From Clostridium acetireducens DSM 10703 (GTDB taxonomy: Bacteria > Bacillota > Clostridia > Clostridiales > Clostridiaceae), in assembly GCF_001758365.1 (NCBI RefSeq), contig NZ_LZFO01000008.1, positions 23,252-87,251 of the forward strand: a DNA stretch of 64,000 nt, in the 5' to 3' direction. A program made the position numbers and the translations under genes. A model generated the notes under the pieces. The model ran no database searches. It was not told the DNA's origin and was given only the letters and a program-made list of their open reading frames with translations. Positions 44,020 to 53,380 of this stretch are shown in pieces (the stretch's first letter is position 1; every line of letters begins with the position of its first letter).

Positions 44020-44319
44020 ATGAAGATAAATCCATTTGTACCGGATACTAAAGTTTTTGAAAACAATAAATTAGATAAAAGTAGTAATATTAATGAGGAA
44101 AAAGGATTTTCAAAGACTTTAAAAGAAAAATTAGATAAAGTAAATGATGCACAAGTAAAAGCTGAAAATAGTACGGAAAGCTTTATAAAAGGTGATGATA
44201 AGGACATACATACACTTATGCTGGATACAGAAGAAGCAAAAATGTCTTTAGAATTGGCAGTGCAAATAAGAAATAAAATGGTAGAAGCATATCAGGAGTT
44301 GAATAGAATGCAGTTATAG
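44020..44319 (+). CDS. fliE: Flagellar hook-basal body protein FliE
   Basis: Links the MS ring to the rod and opens the export gate, 99 aa. The C-terminal FliE signature reads DIHTLMLDTEEAKMSLELAV, QIRNKMVEAYQELNRMQL. 10 nt after flgC. Confidence 0.92.
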   Translation: MKINPFVPDTKVFENNKLDKSSNINEEKGFSKTLKEKLDKVNDAQVKAENSTESFIKGDDKDIHTLMLDTEEAKMSLELAVQIRNKMVEAYQELNRMQL

Positions 44320-44334
44320 TAAGGAGTGCTAATA

Positions 44335-45909
44335 ATGAATAAGCTATCAGAGTGGTTTAAAAAGCTGGTGGAAAAGTGGAAAAGCTTCAGTAAGAAAAAA
44401 AAGATAGCTTTTGGTGTACTTTTTGTAGGAATTTTGGCAACTTTAATATACATAGGAGTTTCATTAGGATCTACTAAGTATGGCGTGTTGTTTTCAAATA
44501 TGGATAAAACTGATTCATCAGCAGTATACAATAAATTAAAAGAAAAAAAAGTAGATGTTAAAGTAGAAGGTAATAATATATTAGTTCCTAAAGATGAAGT
44601 AGATAAAATAAGAATGGAAGTTATGTCAGAAGTGCCCCTAACTAATGGAAGCCAAGGTTTTGAAATACTAGATAAAAATAAATTTGGAACTACAGAAGAA
44701 GAAATGAAAATAAATTATCAAAGAGCACTTCAGGGAGAATTAGAAAGGACTATAAAAGCTTTTCCTGAAGTACAGGATTCTAGGGTACATTTAGTTTTGC
44801 CTAGTGATACAGCTTTTGTAAAAGATGTGACACCAGGTAATGCAGCAGTTACTGTAAAATTAAAACCAGAAAAAAGTTTATCTACAGAACAAGTAAAAGC
44901 AATAGTTTCTCTTGTTTCTGGAAGTACAAAAAATATACCTAAAGATAATGTAAAAATTATAGATAGTAATATGCAAGAATTAACAGCAAATTTATTTGAC
45001 GAAGAAGACAAAGAAGCTACTACACCACTAGAAAAACAACATCAGCTAAAAAAGGAATATGAAAAAAATTTAGAAAGTAAAGTTTTAAATTTATTAGAAC
45101 CAGTATATGGAAAAGGGAAAATTCAAGTTAAAATTAATGCAGATTTAGATTTTGATGCTGTGCAAAGGGATGCTACAGACTATAATACAAGAAATGTAGT
45201 AGTAAGCGAACATAGTGTAAGAGATAGAAATACTGAAAATGAAAATGGAGCTGGAGTAGGTAATGACCCTAATCAAAATAGAATAGCTAATGAAAATAAC
45301 AATAATGCTGTATCTACTCATGAAGAAAATACAAGGAATTATAATGTACCTAAAGTAGAAGAAAAAACTATAAAAGCTCCCGGAAGTGTAAATAGAATTA
45401 CCACTTCAGTAATAATAGATGGAACATTAGATCCAGCAGAAAGAGCTTCTGTAAACAATGTAGTATCAGGAGCAGTAGGATTTAATGCCAATAGAGGAAA
45501 TGGAGTGGGAGATGTAATAAGTGTAGAAGGAATGCCTTTTGATAATGCACTTGAAAATAAGGCAAATAAAGACTTAGAAGAAATGAAAAAATTAGAAGAG
45601 CAAAAAAAGAAAAAGAAATTATATACTATATTAGGAATTTTAGCTGTACTGGCAATAGTTGCAGGAGTAATAATTTATATAAAGAGAAAGAAACGTTTGG
45701 AAGAAGAAGAAGAGTTAGAATCACAAGAATTAGAATTTATTATGCCAGAAGAAGAATCTAAAGAAGAAACTGTTAAATTTAAACCAATAGATTTTGAAGG
45801 GCAAAATGAAAAAACTCATTTAGAAAATGAAATCAAAAAATATGCTAAAGAAAAACCAGATCAAGTGGCTGAAATTATTAAAGCATGGCTAGCAGAAGAT
45901 GAGAGGTGA
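44335..45909 (+). CDS. fliF: Flagellar MS-ring protein FliF
   Basis: Forms the membrane ring of the basal body, 524 aa from the ATG at 44335 (AAGGAG upstream; the GTG at 44326 lies in that site). First helix about 20-43, periplasmic ring-building motifs (KYGVLFSNMDKTDSSAVYNK, YQRALQGELERTIKAFPEVQ), a low-complexity linker, second helix about 430-450. The acidic C-terminus (VKFKPIDFEGQNEK... and QVAEIIKAWLAED) binds FliG. Confidence 0.95.
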   Translation: MNKLSEWFKKLVEKWKSFSKKKKIAFGVLFVGILATLIYIGVSLGSTKYGVLFSNMDKTDSSAVYNKLKEKKVDVKVEGNNILVPKDEVDKIRMEVMSEVPLTNGSQGFEILDKNKFGTTEEEMKINYQRALQGELERTIKAFPEVQDSRVHLVLPSDTAFVKDVTPGNAAVTVKLKPEKSLSTEQVKAIVSLVSGSTKNIPKDNVKIIDSNMQELTANLFDEEDKEATTPLEKQHQLKKEYEKNLESKVLNLLEPVYGKGKIQVKINADLDFDAVQRDATDYNTRNVVVSEHSVRDRNTENENGAGVGNDPNQNRIANENNNNAVSTHEENTRNYNVPKVEEKTIKAPGSVNRITTSVIIDGTLDPAERASVNNVVSGAVGFNANRGNGVGDVISVEGMPFDNALENKANKDLEEMKKLEEQKKKKKLYTILGILAVLAIVAGVIIYIKRKKRLEEEEELESQELEFIMPEEESKEETVKFKPIDFEGQNEKTHLENEIKKYAKEKPDQVAEIIKAWLAEDER

Positions 45910-45914
45910 TTTAA

Positions 45915-46931
45915 ATGGCCAGAGATGAAAAAACTTTAACAGGAGTTCAAAAAGCAGCTATATTATTTATAACTCTAGGTCCAGAGGCTTCTGCAGCTAT
46001 TATAAAAAAATTACCAGAGCCAGAAATACAAAAAATAACTTATGAAATAGCTAATATAAGTTCAGTAAAATCAGAGCAAAAACAAGAAATATTACAAGAA
46101 TTTATAGAAATGAATAGAGCTAAAGATTATTTAATTGAAGGTGGAATAGATTATGCTAAAGATTTACTGTCTAAGGCGTTAGGTACACAAAGGGCAATGG
46201 AAATACTTGAAAAAGTTACGGAAGCTACGCAACAATTTAGACCTTTTGCTATAGCTAGAAAAGCAGATGCTCATCAACTTTTAAATATAATTTCTGATGA
46301 ACATCCTCAAACTATAGCATTAATACTTTGTTACTTGCAACCAGATAAATCTGGACAAATAATTTCTTCTCTTCCAGAAGAAATTCAAACAGAAGTAGCT
46401 TTTAGAATAGCTTCTATGAGCAATACTTCTCCAGTAGTAATAAAGGAAATAGAAAAAGTATTAGATAGCAAATTATCATCAGTAGTAAGGTCAGATATGA
46501 AAGTAATAGGAGGAGTTCCTACTTTAGTTAATATTTTAAATCAAGTAGATAGAACTACAGAAAAGAATATAACAGAAGGATTAGAAAGAGAAAATGCGGA
46601 ATTAGCAGAAAAAATCAAAGAATCTATGTTTGTATTCGAAGATATTGTTACACTGGACGATGTATCTATACAAAGAGTGCTTAGAGAAGTGGAAACAAAA
46701 GAATTGGCATTGGCTCTTAAAGGATGTTCTGAAGAGGTTGCAAATGTTATATTTAGAAATCAATCCAAGAGAGCAGCTGCTTCATTAAAAGAAGATATAG
46801 AATATTTAGGACCTGTAAGACTTATGGATGTAGAAAAAGCACAACAAAGAATTGTAAGTATTATAAGAAGACTGGATGAAGCTGGCGAGATAGTAATAGC
46901 AAGAGGTGGAGAAGATGCAATCATCGTATAA
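45915..46931 (+). CDS. fliG: Flagellar motor switch protein FliG
   Basis: Rotor protein that couples to MotA and sets rotation direction, 338 aa. N-terminal domain binds FliF (TGVQKAAILFITLGPEASAA). The middle domain has the EHPQ motif (SDEHPQTIALILCYLQPDKS). The C-terminal domain carries the charged torque helix (VLREVETKELALALKGCSEE, FRNQSKRAAASLKEDIEYLG). Complete. Confidence 0.96.
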   Translation: MARDEKTLTGVQKAAILFITLGPEASAAIIKKLPEPEIQKITYEIANISSVKSEQKQEILQEFIEMNRAKDYLIEGGIDYAKDLLSKALGTQRAMEILEKVTEATQQFRPFAIARKADAHQLLNIISDEHPQTIALILCYLQPDKSGQIISSLPEEIQTEVAFRIASMSNTSPVVIKEIEKVLDSKLSSVVRSDMKVIGGVPTLVNILNQVDRTTEKNITEGLERENAELAEKIKESMFVFEDIVTLDDVSIQRVLREVETKELALALKGCSEEVANVIFRNQSKRAAASLKEDIEYLGPVRLMDVEKAQQRIVSIIRRLDEAGEIVIARGGEDAIIV

Positions 46932-47694
46932 TATTATAAAATTCTCTAAAGTTTCTAAACAGGGTGAAGAAAAAATAGAAACAAAATACTCATGTAAAAA
47001 AAATACTGAAGAAAAAGAAAATAAAAAAGTAATATGTGAAGAAAAACCCCCAAATTATGTAGAAAATTACAAAAACGTTGCAAAAGTTATATTAGAGGAT
47101 GCAAGAAATAAAAAAGAAGATATAATTAATAAAGCTTATGAAGAGTCAGAAGAAATATTTAAACAAGCCTATGAAAAAGCATATAAAGAAGGACAACAAG
47201 AAGGATATGAAAAGGCTTATGAAGAAGCTTATGTAAAAAACTTAGAAAAAGCTAATATAGAAATTGAAGAAATGAAAAATCAAATTAAAGAAAAAGAAGA
47301 AAATATAATAAAAAGTGCTAAAGAATATTATAAAAGCTATTTAGAAGAAAAAGAATTAGAAATAAAAAATTTAGTAATTAATATTTCAGAAAGTATTTTA
47401 AAAAGAGAAGTAAATTATAAAGAATCTTTAAATGAAATGATATTTGAGGCTTTAAATACAGTAAAAAATACGAAAATGTTTATAATAAAATGTAATCCTA
47501 TGTATGAAGAATCTTTAAAAAATAGTGTAGATGAGTTTAAAAGCCAATTGGCTTTTAAAGGAGATATTTTCATATTGTCAGATGAGAATTTACAAAAGGG
47601 AGAAGCAATCATAGAAAGGGATAATGGTAAAATTAAAATAAATGTAGAAGAAGCTTTAAATAAAGTAAAAGAAATATTATTTAATGAGGAATAA
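46915..47694 (+). CDS. fliH: Flagellar assembly protein FliH
   Basis: Regulator of the FliI export ATPase. A long charged helical region with an alternating pattern (EESEEIFKQAYEKAYKEGQQ, EGYEKAYEEAYVKNLEKAN) precedes the C-terminal FliH/V-ATPase-E-like domain (VINISESILKREVNYKES). Start ATG at 46915, overlapping fliG by 17 nt, with GAGGTGGA just before it; a GTG at 46906 is possible. Confidence 0.88.
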   Translation: MQSSYNIIKFSKVSKQGEEKIETKYSCKKNTEEKENKKVICEEKPPNYVENYKNVAKVILEDARNKKEDIINKAYEESEEIFKQAYEKAYKEGQQEGYEKAYEEAYVKNLEKANIEIEEMKNQIKEKEENIIKSAKEYYKSYLEEKELEIKNLVINISESILKREVNYKESLNEMIFEALNTVKNTKMFIIKCNPMYEESLKNSVDEFKSQLAFKGDIFILSDENLQKGEAIIERDNGKIKINVEEALNKVKEILFNEE

Positions 47695-47708
47695 TAGAGG
47701 AGGTTTTT

Positions 47709-49013
47709 ATGTTAAATTTAGACTTCCAAAGTTTAAATAAAAAAATATCAAAGTGTAATTATAACTATATAGAGGGAATAGTTAAAAACGTAATAGGATT
47801 GACTATAGAAGTAGAAGGAATAAAAGCTTTTGTAGGTGAAGTTTGCACTATTTATAACGAAAAAAATAATACTATAAAATGTGAAGTAGTAGGATTTAGA
47901 GAAGATAATGTTATTTTAATGCCTTTAGGAGAGTTAATAGGTATATCGCCTGGTTGTAGAGTGGTGCCTAATGGAAGACCTTTAAGTGTAAAGTGTTCAG
48001 AAGAACTTTTTGGGAAAGTTTTAGATGGATTAGGAAAACCATTAAAAGGTGATGAAATAGAATTTGGATCTATATATGCTTTAGATAAAGAACCACCAGA
48101 CCCTTTAAAGAGAAGAAGAATAAAAAATGTTATATCTACAGGTATAAGAGCTATAGACGGATTTTTAACTTGCGGTGAAGGTCAAAGAATAGGAATTTTT
48201 GCAGGTAGTGGTGTAGGAAAAAGTACTACATTAGGAATGATTGCTAAATATGCAGAAGCAGATGTAAATGTAATATGCTTAATTGGTGAAAGAGGAAGAG
48301 AAGTGCTGGATTTTATAGAAAAAGACTTAGGAGAAGAAGGCATGAAAAAATCTATAGTAGTTTGTGCTACTTCTGATAAACCAGCACTAGTAAGATTAAA
48401 AGGAGCATTTACTGCTACAGCTATAGCAGAGTATTTTAGAGATAAAGGGAAAAAAGTAATATTAATGATGGACTCTGTAACTAGATTTGCTATGGCTCAA
48501 AGGGAAATAGGACTTGCTATAGGAGAACCACCAGCTACAAAAGGTTATACTCCTTCAGTTTTTGCTATGCTGCCTAGGCTTATGGAAAGGTCAGGTATGT
48601 CTGATAAAGGCTCTATAACAGCATTTTATACAGTGCTAGTAGATGGAGATGACTTTAATGAACCTATAGCTGATGCTGTTAGAGGAATACTAGATGGACA
48701 TATAGTACTATCTAGAGCTTTAGCGGCAAAAAATCATTATCCTGCTATAGATATATTAAATAGTATAAGCAGACTTATGTCAGAAATAGCTGAGGAAGAA
48801 CACAAAAATGTAGCAGGCTTGGCAAGGGATTTGCTTGCTACTTATAAAGAATCAGAAGACCTAATAAATATTGGAGCTTATGTAAAAGGAAGCAATAAAA
48901 AAGTAGACATGGCTATAGAATATATAGATAAAATAGAATCCTATTTAAAACAAAAAATAAATGAACATACAAATTTTAAAGAAAGTTTGGAAATATTAAA
49001 ATCTATGTTTTAA
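47709..49013 (+). CDS. fliI: Flagellum-specific export ATPase FliI
   Basis: F1-beta-like ATPase of the export apparatus, 434 aa. Walker A AGSGVGKST at residues 165-173, Walker B VILMMDSVTRFA, plus the GEPPATKGYTPSVFAMLPRL segment typical of FliI/YscN. GGAGG before the ATG; 14 nt after fliH. Confidence 0.96.
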   Translation: MLNLDFQSLNKKISKCNYNYIEGIVKNVIGLTIEVEGIKAFVGEVCTIYNEKNNTIKCEVVGFREDNVILMPLGELIGISPGCRVVPNGRPLSVKCSEELFGKVLDGLGKPLKGDEIEFGSIYALDKEPPDPLKRRRIKNVISTGIRAIDGFLTCGEGQRIGIFAGSGVGKSTTLGMIAKYAEADVNVICLIGERGREVLDFIEKDLGEEGMKKSIVVCATSDKPALVRLKGAFTATAIAEYFRDKGKKVILMMDSVTRFAMAQREIGLAIGEPPATKGYTPSVFAMLPRLMERSGMSDKGSITAFYTVLVDGDDFNEPIADAVRGILDGHIVLSRALAAKNHYPAIDILNSISRLMSEIAEEEHKNVAGLARDLLATYKESEDLINIGAYVKGSNKKVDMAIEYIDKIESYLKQKINEHTNFKESLEILKSMF

Positions 49014-49041
49014 AAATAGCTTGTAAAGGCAGGGGAAAATA

Positions 49042-49479
49042 TTGAAAAAATACAAATTTAGGCTTCAAAAATTATTAGATATTAGAAAAGAAAAAGAAGA
49101 AGAAAGCAAAATAGAATTCAAAAAAGCACAAAAAGAAAAATTAGATTTAGAAAATAAAATACACAATTTAAAAAATAATTATAAAAAATACAATTCTATA
49201 AAAAATAATGAATCTATAATAGAACAAAAGATAAAAATGCAGTATTTAAATGCACTAGTTTTTACAATAAATGATGCAAATAAAGAATTAGAATATAAAA
49301 TTCAAATATTAGATAAAAAAAGAGAAGAACTAAAGCAAAAGCAAATAGAAAGAAAAACTGTAGAAATATTAAAAGAAAAGAAAAAAAATGAATTTATAAA
49401 AGAACAAAATTTAATAGAACAAAAGGCAAACGATGAATATGCTTTATACGGATTTATTAGAAAATGTGAAAGGAGGTGA
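49042..49479 (+). CDS. fliJ: Flagellar export protein FliJ
   Basis: Small coiled-coil chaperone of the export ATPase, 145 aa, almost entirely charged helix (KYKFRLQKLLDIRKEKEEES near the N-terminus is the FliJ entry motif). TTG start after AGGGGA. Its stop codon TGA lies inside the ribosome binding site of the next gene. Confidence 0.88.
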   Translation: MKKYKFRLQKLLDIRKEKEEESKIEFKKAQKEKLDLENKIHNLKNNYKKYNSIKNNESIIEQKIKMQYLNALVFTINDANKELEYKIQILDKKREELKQKQIERKTVEILKEKKKNEFIKEQNLIEQKANDEYALYGFIRKCERR

Positions 49480-49484
49480 AAATA

Positions 49485-50957
49485 GTGGAAATAAGTTTAA
49501 TGGATTTATCAAAAAATAATTTTAGTAAAAAAAATATTAAATCCTATAAAAATACAAACAAAACAAATAATGATTTTAGTAAATATTTAAAAGAAACAAA
49601 AAACAAAAATCAGTGTAAATCTTTAGATTGTAAAAATATAAGCGGAATTAATAAAGAAAAAGAAATTAATAATGTAGATGATAAAACTAAATTAAATAAT
49701 ATAAAATCAGAATTAAAAAATGTAGGAATAAATTCTAAAGAAATAGAAAATGCAAACTCTTTAGAAGATATAAAAGAAGCTGTTACTGAAGTTTTAAAAG
49801 ACAATAAAATATTAGGAAAATTAAACAATGAAGATTGTGAAAGTAGTTTAATTAATTTGTTAATTTTATTGCTATTACAAGGAAATTTAACTAAGGAAGA
49901 TTTAAAAAACATTATGCCCAATGAAAATGCAGAAAATACAATAGATAAAATTAAAATTTCTATAGTAGAAAAAGTACTATTAAATAATTTGCCTTTAGAT
50001 GGAGACAAAAATATAACAAAACAAGATGTATTTAAATCTCTACCAAATATAATTAAAGATTTAACTGAAACATTAAACAATAATGAAAAAGTAGATATAA
50101 AAGACAATAAATTTTTAAATATAGTATCAAAAATACAACAAAAAATAGAAAATATATTTGGTGAAAACAACACATTAAAAGGTACAGATAATTTATTAGA
50201 TAAAATTAAAAATGAAATATCATTATTAATTGATGAAAGTAAATTAGGAAATTTAGTAAACCACAATAAAAGTAATTCAATTAGTACAAATAATAGTATA
50301 TTACAAAATGAAGAATATATGAATACTTCAAAAATTTCCATTGAAAATTTAGAAAACAGCAATAATGAAGAAAATAATTTGTTGAATAACTCACAAAATA
50401 ATTCAGAAGAAGATTTTCTTGAAAATTTAGTGTCTTCCAAAGGAGAAGACAAAATATCAAAAGTAACAAACTTTATGAATCAATTTAACAATGTAAATGT
50501 AGATAACTTATCAAAAGTTGAAGAAAACATAGTAATAAATAAATCTAATTTCAACAATGACATTATTAAAGCAGTAAAGTTTATGCAGTTAAATGATTTA
50601 AAAGAATTATCTGTAAAAGTAATGCCAAAGGAATTAGGAGAATTAGTAATAAGCCTTACTGTAGAAAAAGGTGTTATGAAAGCAAATATTTCTGCAGCTA
50701 ATAAAGAAGCTTATAATATATTAAATTCAAACTTAGAGGAAATAACTTCTAAGATTCAAGAAAACAATATAAAAATTCATAATTTCACTATAGACATTTA
50801 CAATCAAGACACTACTTTCTTTAAAGATGGTTCAAAAAATAGAAATGAAAATGGAAATTTTAAACAACAACATAACAATGTACAAACTATAGAAAGTGAA
50901 GATGAAAACCAAGAAAACAAAGTAGATAGTGAAAGTAATTTAAATATTTTAGCTTAA
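49485..50957 (+). CDS. fliK: Flagellar hook-length control protein FliK
   Basis: Molecular ruler for hook length, about 490 aa. A long Asn/Lys-rich low-complexity N-terminal region is followed by the conserved C-terminal domain (about 370-465): LNDLKELSVKVMPKELGELV, ISLTVEKGVMKANISAANKE. The GTG at 49485 is chosen because AGGAGGTGA (49471-49479) precedes it; the earlier GTG at 49476 is inside that site. Position between fliJ and flgD is the conserved one. Confidence 0.9.
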   Translation: MEISLMDLSKNNFSKKNIKSYKNTNKTNNDFSKYLKETKNKNQCKSLDCKNISGINKEKEINNVDDKTKLNNIKSELKNVGINSKEIENANSLEDIKEAVTEVLKDNKILGKLNNEDCESSLINLLILLLLQGNLTKEDLKNIMPNENAENTIDKIKISIVEKVLLNNLPLDGDKNITKQDVFKSLPNIIKDLTETLNNNEKVDIKDNKFLNIVSKIQQKIENIFGENNTLKGTDNLLDKIKNEISLLIDESKLGNLVNHNKSNSISTNNSILQNEEYMNTSKISIENLENSNNEENNLLNNSQNNSEEDFLENLVSSKGEDKISKVTNFMNQFNNVNVDNLSKVEENIVINKSNFNNDIIKAVKFMQLNDLKELSVKVMPKELGELVISLTVEKGVMKANISAANKEAYNILNSNLEEITSKIQENNIKIHNFTIDIYNQDTTFFKDGSKNRNENGNFKQQHNNVQTIESEDENQENKVDSESNLNILA

Positions 50958-50969
50958 AGAGGTGATATT

Positions 50970-51509
50970 ATGCCTGTAAACAGTACTAATGGAACAAATT
51001 ATATTAAAGGACAATATACAGAAAAGGGCACTAGAATAGTAAAGCCAGGGCAAGAAATGGATAAAAATGCATTTTTAAAAATATTAGCAGCAGAATTATC
51101 TAATCAAGACCCTATGAATGCTAAAGATGGTACAGAATTTGTAGCACAAATGGCACAATTTTCAGGATTAGAGCAAATGGCAAATTTAAACAACACTATG
51201 AGACTTACAGCATCAGCTTCTTTTGTAGGAAAAGATGTAATGCTTAATTCATTAGATGATAAAGGAAACTTATATAGAGGAATAGTAAGTGGAATATCTA
51301 AAGATGGAGATACAATTAAATTAAATGTAGTAGTAGGAAAATTAAAAGATAAAGATGGAAATGAATACGATGATGTTAAACAATTTAAAATGGAAGACAT
51401 AATAGAATTAAGAAATTCATCCTCTAAAGATTTTTATTATGATGTTGAAAAAGGTAAAGAAGAAAAAGAAAATGAAATTTTAGAAAATAAAGTTTCAAAG
51501 GAAATATAG
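50970..51509 (+). CDS. flgD: Flagellar hook capping protein FlgD
   Basis: Scaffold for hook assembly, 179 aa. N-terminal signature MDKNAFLKILAAELSNQDPM, KDGTEFVAQMAQFSGLEQM; the remainder forms the beta domain (GKDVMLNS through MEDIIELRN). Charged C-terminal extension (EKGKEEKENEILENKV). AGAGGTGAT before the ATG. Confidence 0.94.
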   Translation: MPVNSTNGTNYIKGQYTEKGTRIVKPGQEMDKNAFLKILAAELSNQDPMNAKDGTEFVAQMAQFSGLEQMANLNNTMRLTASASFVGKDVMLNSLDDKGNLYRGIVSGISKDGDTIKLNVVVGKLKDKDGNEYDDVKQFKMEDIIELRNSSSKDFYYDVEKGKEEKENEILENKVSKEI

Positions 51510-51511
51510 TT

Positions 51512-51901
51512 ATGGGATATAGAGTTATAAATGGGAAAATGTATATAACTGGTGATTTCCTTAAAAATTACTCTAATAATAAAGTAGAAAATAAAAAATC
51601 TAGCAATAAATTTTCTAATATACTTGAAAAGAAAATAGATAAAAATAAAAGCTTTGTAGTTTCTAATCATGCTTTAGAAAGATTAAAAGAAAGAAACATA
51701 AATTTTACTGAAGAAGATATGAAAGTAATAAATCAAGGAATAAATAAAGCAGAAAAAAAAGGCTGTAGGCAATGTGTTATGTTTTATAAAAATACTGCTT
51801 TAGTAACAAGTATTAAAAATAGAACTGTAATTACAGCTATAAATGGAGAAAACATAAAAGGAAATATATTTACAAATATAGACAGTGTTTTAGTAATTTA
51901 A
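51512..51901 (+). CDS. Flagellar operon protein, TIGR02530 family
   Basis: 129 aa, soluble. Family signature MGYRVINGKMYITG at the N-terminus and SNHALERLKERNINFTEEDM, then GCRQCVMFYKNTALVTSIKN, TVITAINGENIKGNIFTNID at the C-terminus. Found between flgD and flgE in many Firmicutes; its biochemical role is not known to me. Starts 3 nt after flgD. Confidence 0.85.
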   Translation: MGYRVINGKMYITGDFLKNYSNNKVENKKSSNKFSNILEKKIDKNKSFVVSNHALERLKERNINFTEEDMKVINQGINKAEKKGCRQCVMFYKNTALVTSIKNRTVITAINGENIKGNIFTNIDSVLVI

Positions 51902-52024
51902 TCAGCAGGACCGAAACTTTTATTAGGTAATAAACGTATTTATAGTATAAAGTTTATATACCTAACTAATTAATGGATGCTGAGCTTTGCTGAAGGATAG
52001 ATGCAAGGCATATAAACTTTAAAA
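51902..52024 (+). promoter_or_regulatory. Candidate structured RNA before flgE
   Basis: The longest gap inside the operon. TTAGGTA (51923-51929) pairs with TATACCTAA (51957-51965). AAAGTTTATAT (51949-51959) is the exact complement of ATATAAACTTT (52010-52020), which lies just before the flgE ribosome binding site. The two pairings share bases and exclude each other. TCAGCA (51902-51907) can pair with either of two TGCTGA copies (51978-51983, 51988-51993). It fits no riboswitch class that I recognise. Confidence 0.5.
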
Positions 52025-52039
52025 ATGGAGGTTTATTTT

Positions 52040-53050
52040 ATGATAAGAGCAATGTACTCTGGTATAACAGGGCTAAAAGCCAATCAAACAAAATTAGACG
52101 TTATAGGTAATAATATAGCAAATGTAGGTACTACATCTTTTAAAACTCAAAGAATTAGATTTCAAGATATGTTAAGCCAAAGCATGTCAGAAGCCACAGG
52201 TCCTTCCACTACATTAGGGGGAACCAATCCAAGCCAAGTAGGTCTTGGAACTCAAGTGGCAGGTATAGATACAATAACCACTCAAGGAAATTTGCAACCT
52301 ACTTCTAGAAATCTAGATTTTGCTGTAGATGGATCAGGATATTTTGTAGTGGCAAAAGGTAAAACAGATAATGATATAGGGATAACAGTTAAAACTGATA
52401 CACATACAATAGATACAGAAAATGAAGATGAAGGAAATTTTCAAACCTTTTTTACAAGGGATGGTTCATTTACATTAGATGAATATGGACAATTAATAAA
52501 TTCTGATGGAATGAGAGTTATGGGATATGCTATAGATGAATCAACAATACAATATGATGAAAAATATAAACCATTTATAGAAGAAGCAGTAAATGTTAAT
52601 GAAGAGGAAATAAACGCTTTAGAAGATAAATTAGTTCCATTAGCAATTCCAGATGAAGTAGCCGGTAAAAAAGTAAGAAGATTTACAGTTGAAAAAAATG
52701 GTCTTATAAAAGTAACATTAACTGATAATACTGTAAGGGCAATAGGTCAAATTGCTATGGCATCTTTCAAAAATACAGCAGGTTTATATAAAGAAGGAAA
52801 AAACCTATATTCTGTATCTGCTAACTCTGGAGAAGCTGTATTTAGAAGTGGTGTAGGTGTAGAAGAGGCTGAAAATAACAACGAATTAGGTTATGGAAAT
52901 ATAGTACAAGGTGCATTGGAAATGTCCAATGTGGATTTAGCAGAACAATTTACAGAAATGATAGTAGCTAGTAGAGCTTTCCAAGCTAATGGAAAAATTA
53001 TAACTACTAGTGATGAAATATTACAAGACCTAGTAAATTTAAAGAGATAA
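52040..53050 (+). CDS. flgE: Flagellar hook protein FlgE
   Basis: Hook subunit, 336 aa from the ATG at 52040 (TGGAGG upstream; the ATG at 52025 is in the leader). N-terminal MIRAMYSGITGLKANQTKLD, VIGNNIANVGTTSFKTQRIR; C-terminal GNIVQGALEMSNVDLAEQFT, EMIVASRAFQANGKIITTSD. It is the short hook form with a small central domain (about 100-230). Confidence 0.95.
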   Translation: MIRAMYSGITGLKANQTKLDVIGNNIANVGTTSFKTQRIRFQDMLSQSMSEATGPSTTLGGTNPSQVGLGTQVAGIDTITTQGNLQPTSRNLDFAVDGSGYFVVAKGKTDNDIGITVKTDTHTIDTENEDEGNFQTFFTRDGSFTLDEYGQLINSDGMRVMGYAIDESTIQYDEKYKPFIEEAVNVNEEEINALEDKLVPLAIPDEVAGKKVRRFTVEKNGLIKVTLTDNTVRAIGQIAMASFKNTAGLYKEGKNLYSVSANSGEAVFRSGVGVEEAENNNELGYGNIVQGALEMSNVDLAEQFTEMIVASRAFQANGKIITTSDEILQDLVNLKR

Positions 53051-53058
53051 ACTAATTA

Positions 53059-53109
53059 ATATGCTAGTAAAAGCAGGTTAATGTATTTAACCTCTTTTAT
53101 CTAGCATAT
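53059..53109 (+). terminator. Long stem-loop between flgE and flbD
   Basis: ATATGCTAG (53059-53067) pairs with CTAGCATAT (53101-53109), and inside it AAAAG/CTTTT and GGTTAA/TTAACC. AAAAAATAAAAT follows rather than a T-tract, so it is more likely an RNA-stability or processing element than a full terminator inside the operon. Confidence 0.5.
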
Positions 53110-53170
53110 AAAAAAATAAAATAGGGAAAAATTATCCCCTTATGAATATAAAAGAGAGTAGGGGTATTAA

Positions 53171-53380
53171 ATGATAAAAGTTCTAGGATTAAACAACAAG
53201 GAATTTATACTAAATGAAGACCATATAGAAAAAATAGAAAATGTACCAGAAACATTAATTACATTAAGCAATGGCAAAAAGTATTTAATTAAAAACTCTA
53301 TAGATGAAGTAATTGAAAAAATTATAAAATACAAAAAAAACATATTTAGCTTAGGTTTGCGGGAGGAATCCAAAAGATGA
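53171..53380 (+). CDS. flbD: FlbD family flagellar protein
   Basis: 69 aa, SwrD/FlbD type: MIKVLGLNNKEFILNEDHIE, ENVPETLITLSNGKKYLI. SwrD of Bacillus raises motor torque and sits next to motAB-like genes, as here. It overlaps motA by 4 nt (ATGA). Confidence 0.9.
   Translation: MIKVLGLNNKEFILNEDHIEKIENVPETLITLSNGKKYLIKNSIDEVIEKIIKYKKNIFSLGLREESKR

Noticed and set aside
44326..44334. GTG start three codons upstream for fliF
   Set aside because: It lies within the AAGGAG ribosome binding site; the ATG at 44335 is correctly spaced.
49610..50452. 280-codon - strand frame in fliK
   Set aside because: Antisense of the low-complexity Asn/Lys-rich part of fliK, giving a Leu/Phe/Ser-rich translation without family features.
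51902..52024. c-di-GMP-I or c-di-GMP-II riboswitch before flgE
   Set aside because: Attractive in a flagellar operon, but the conserved GEMM-I and class II sequence blocks are absent.
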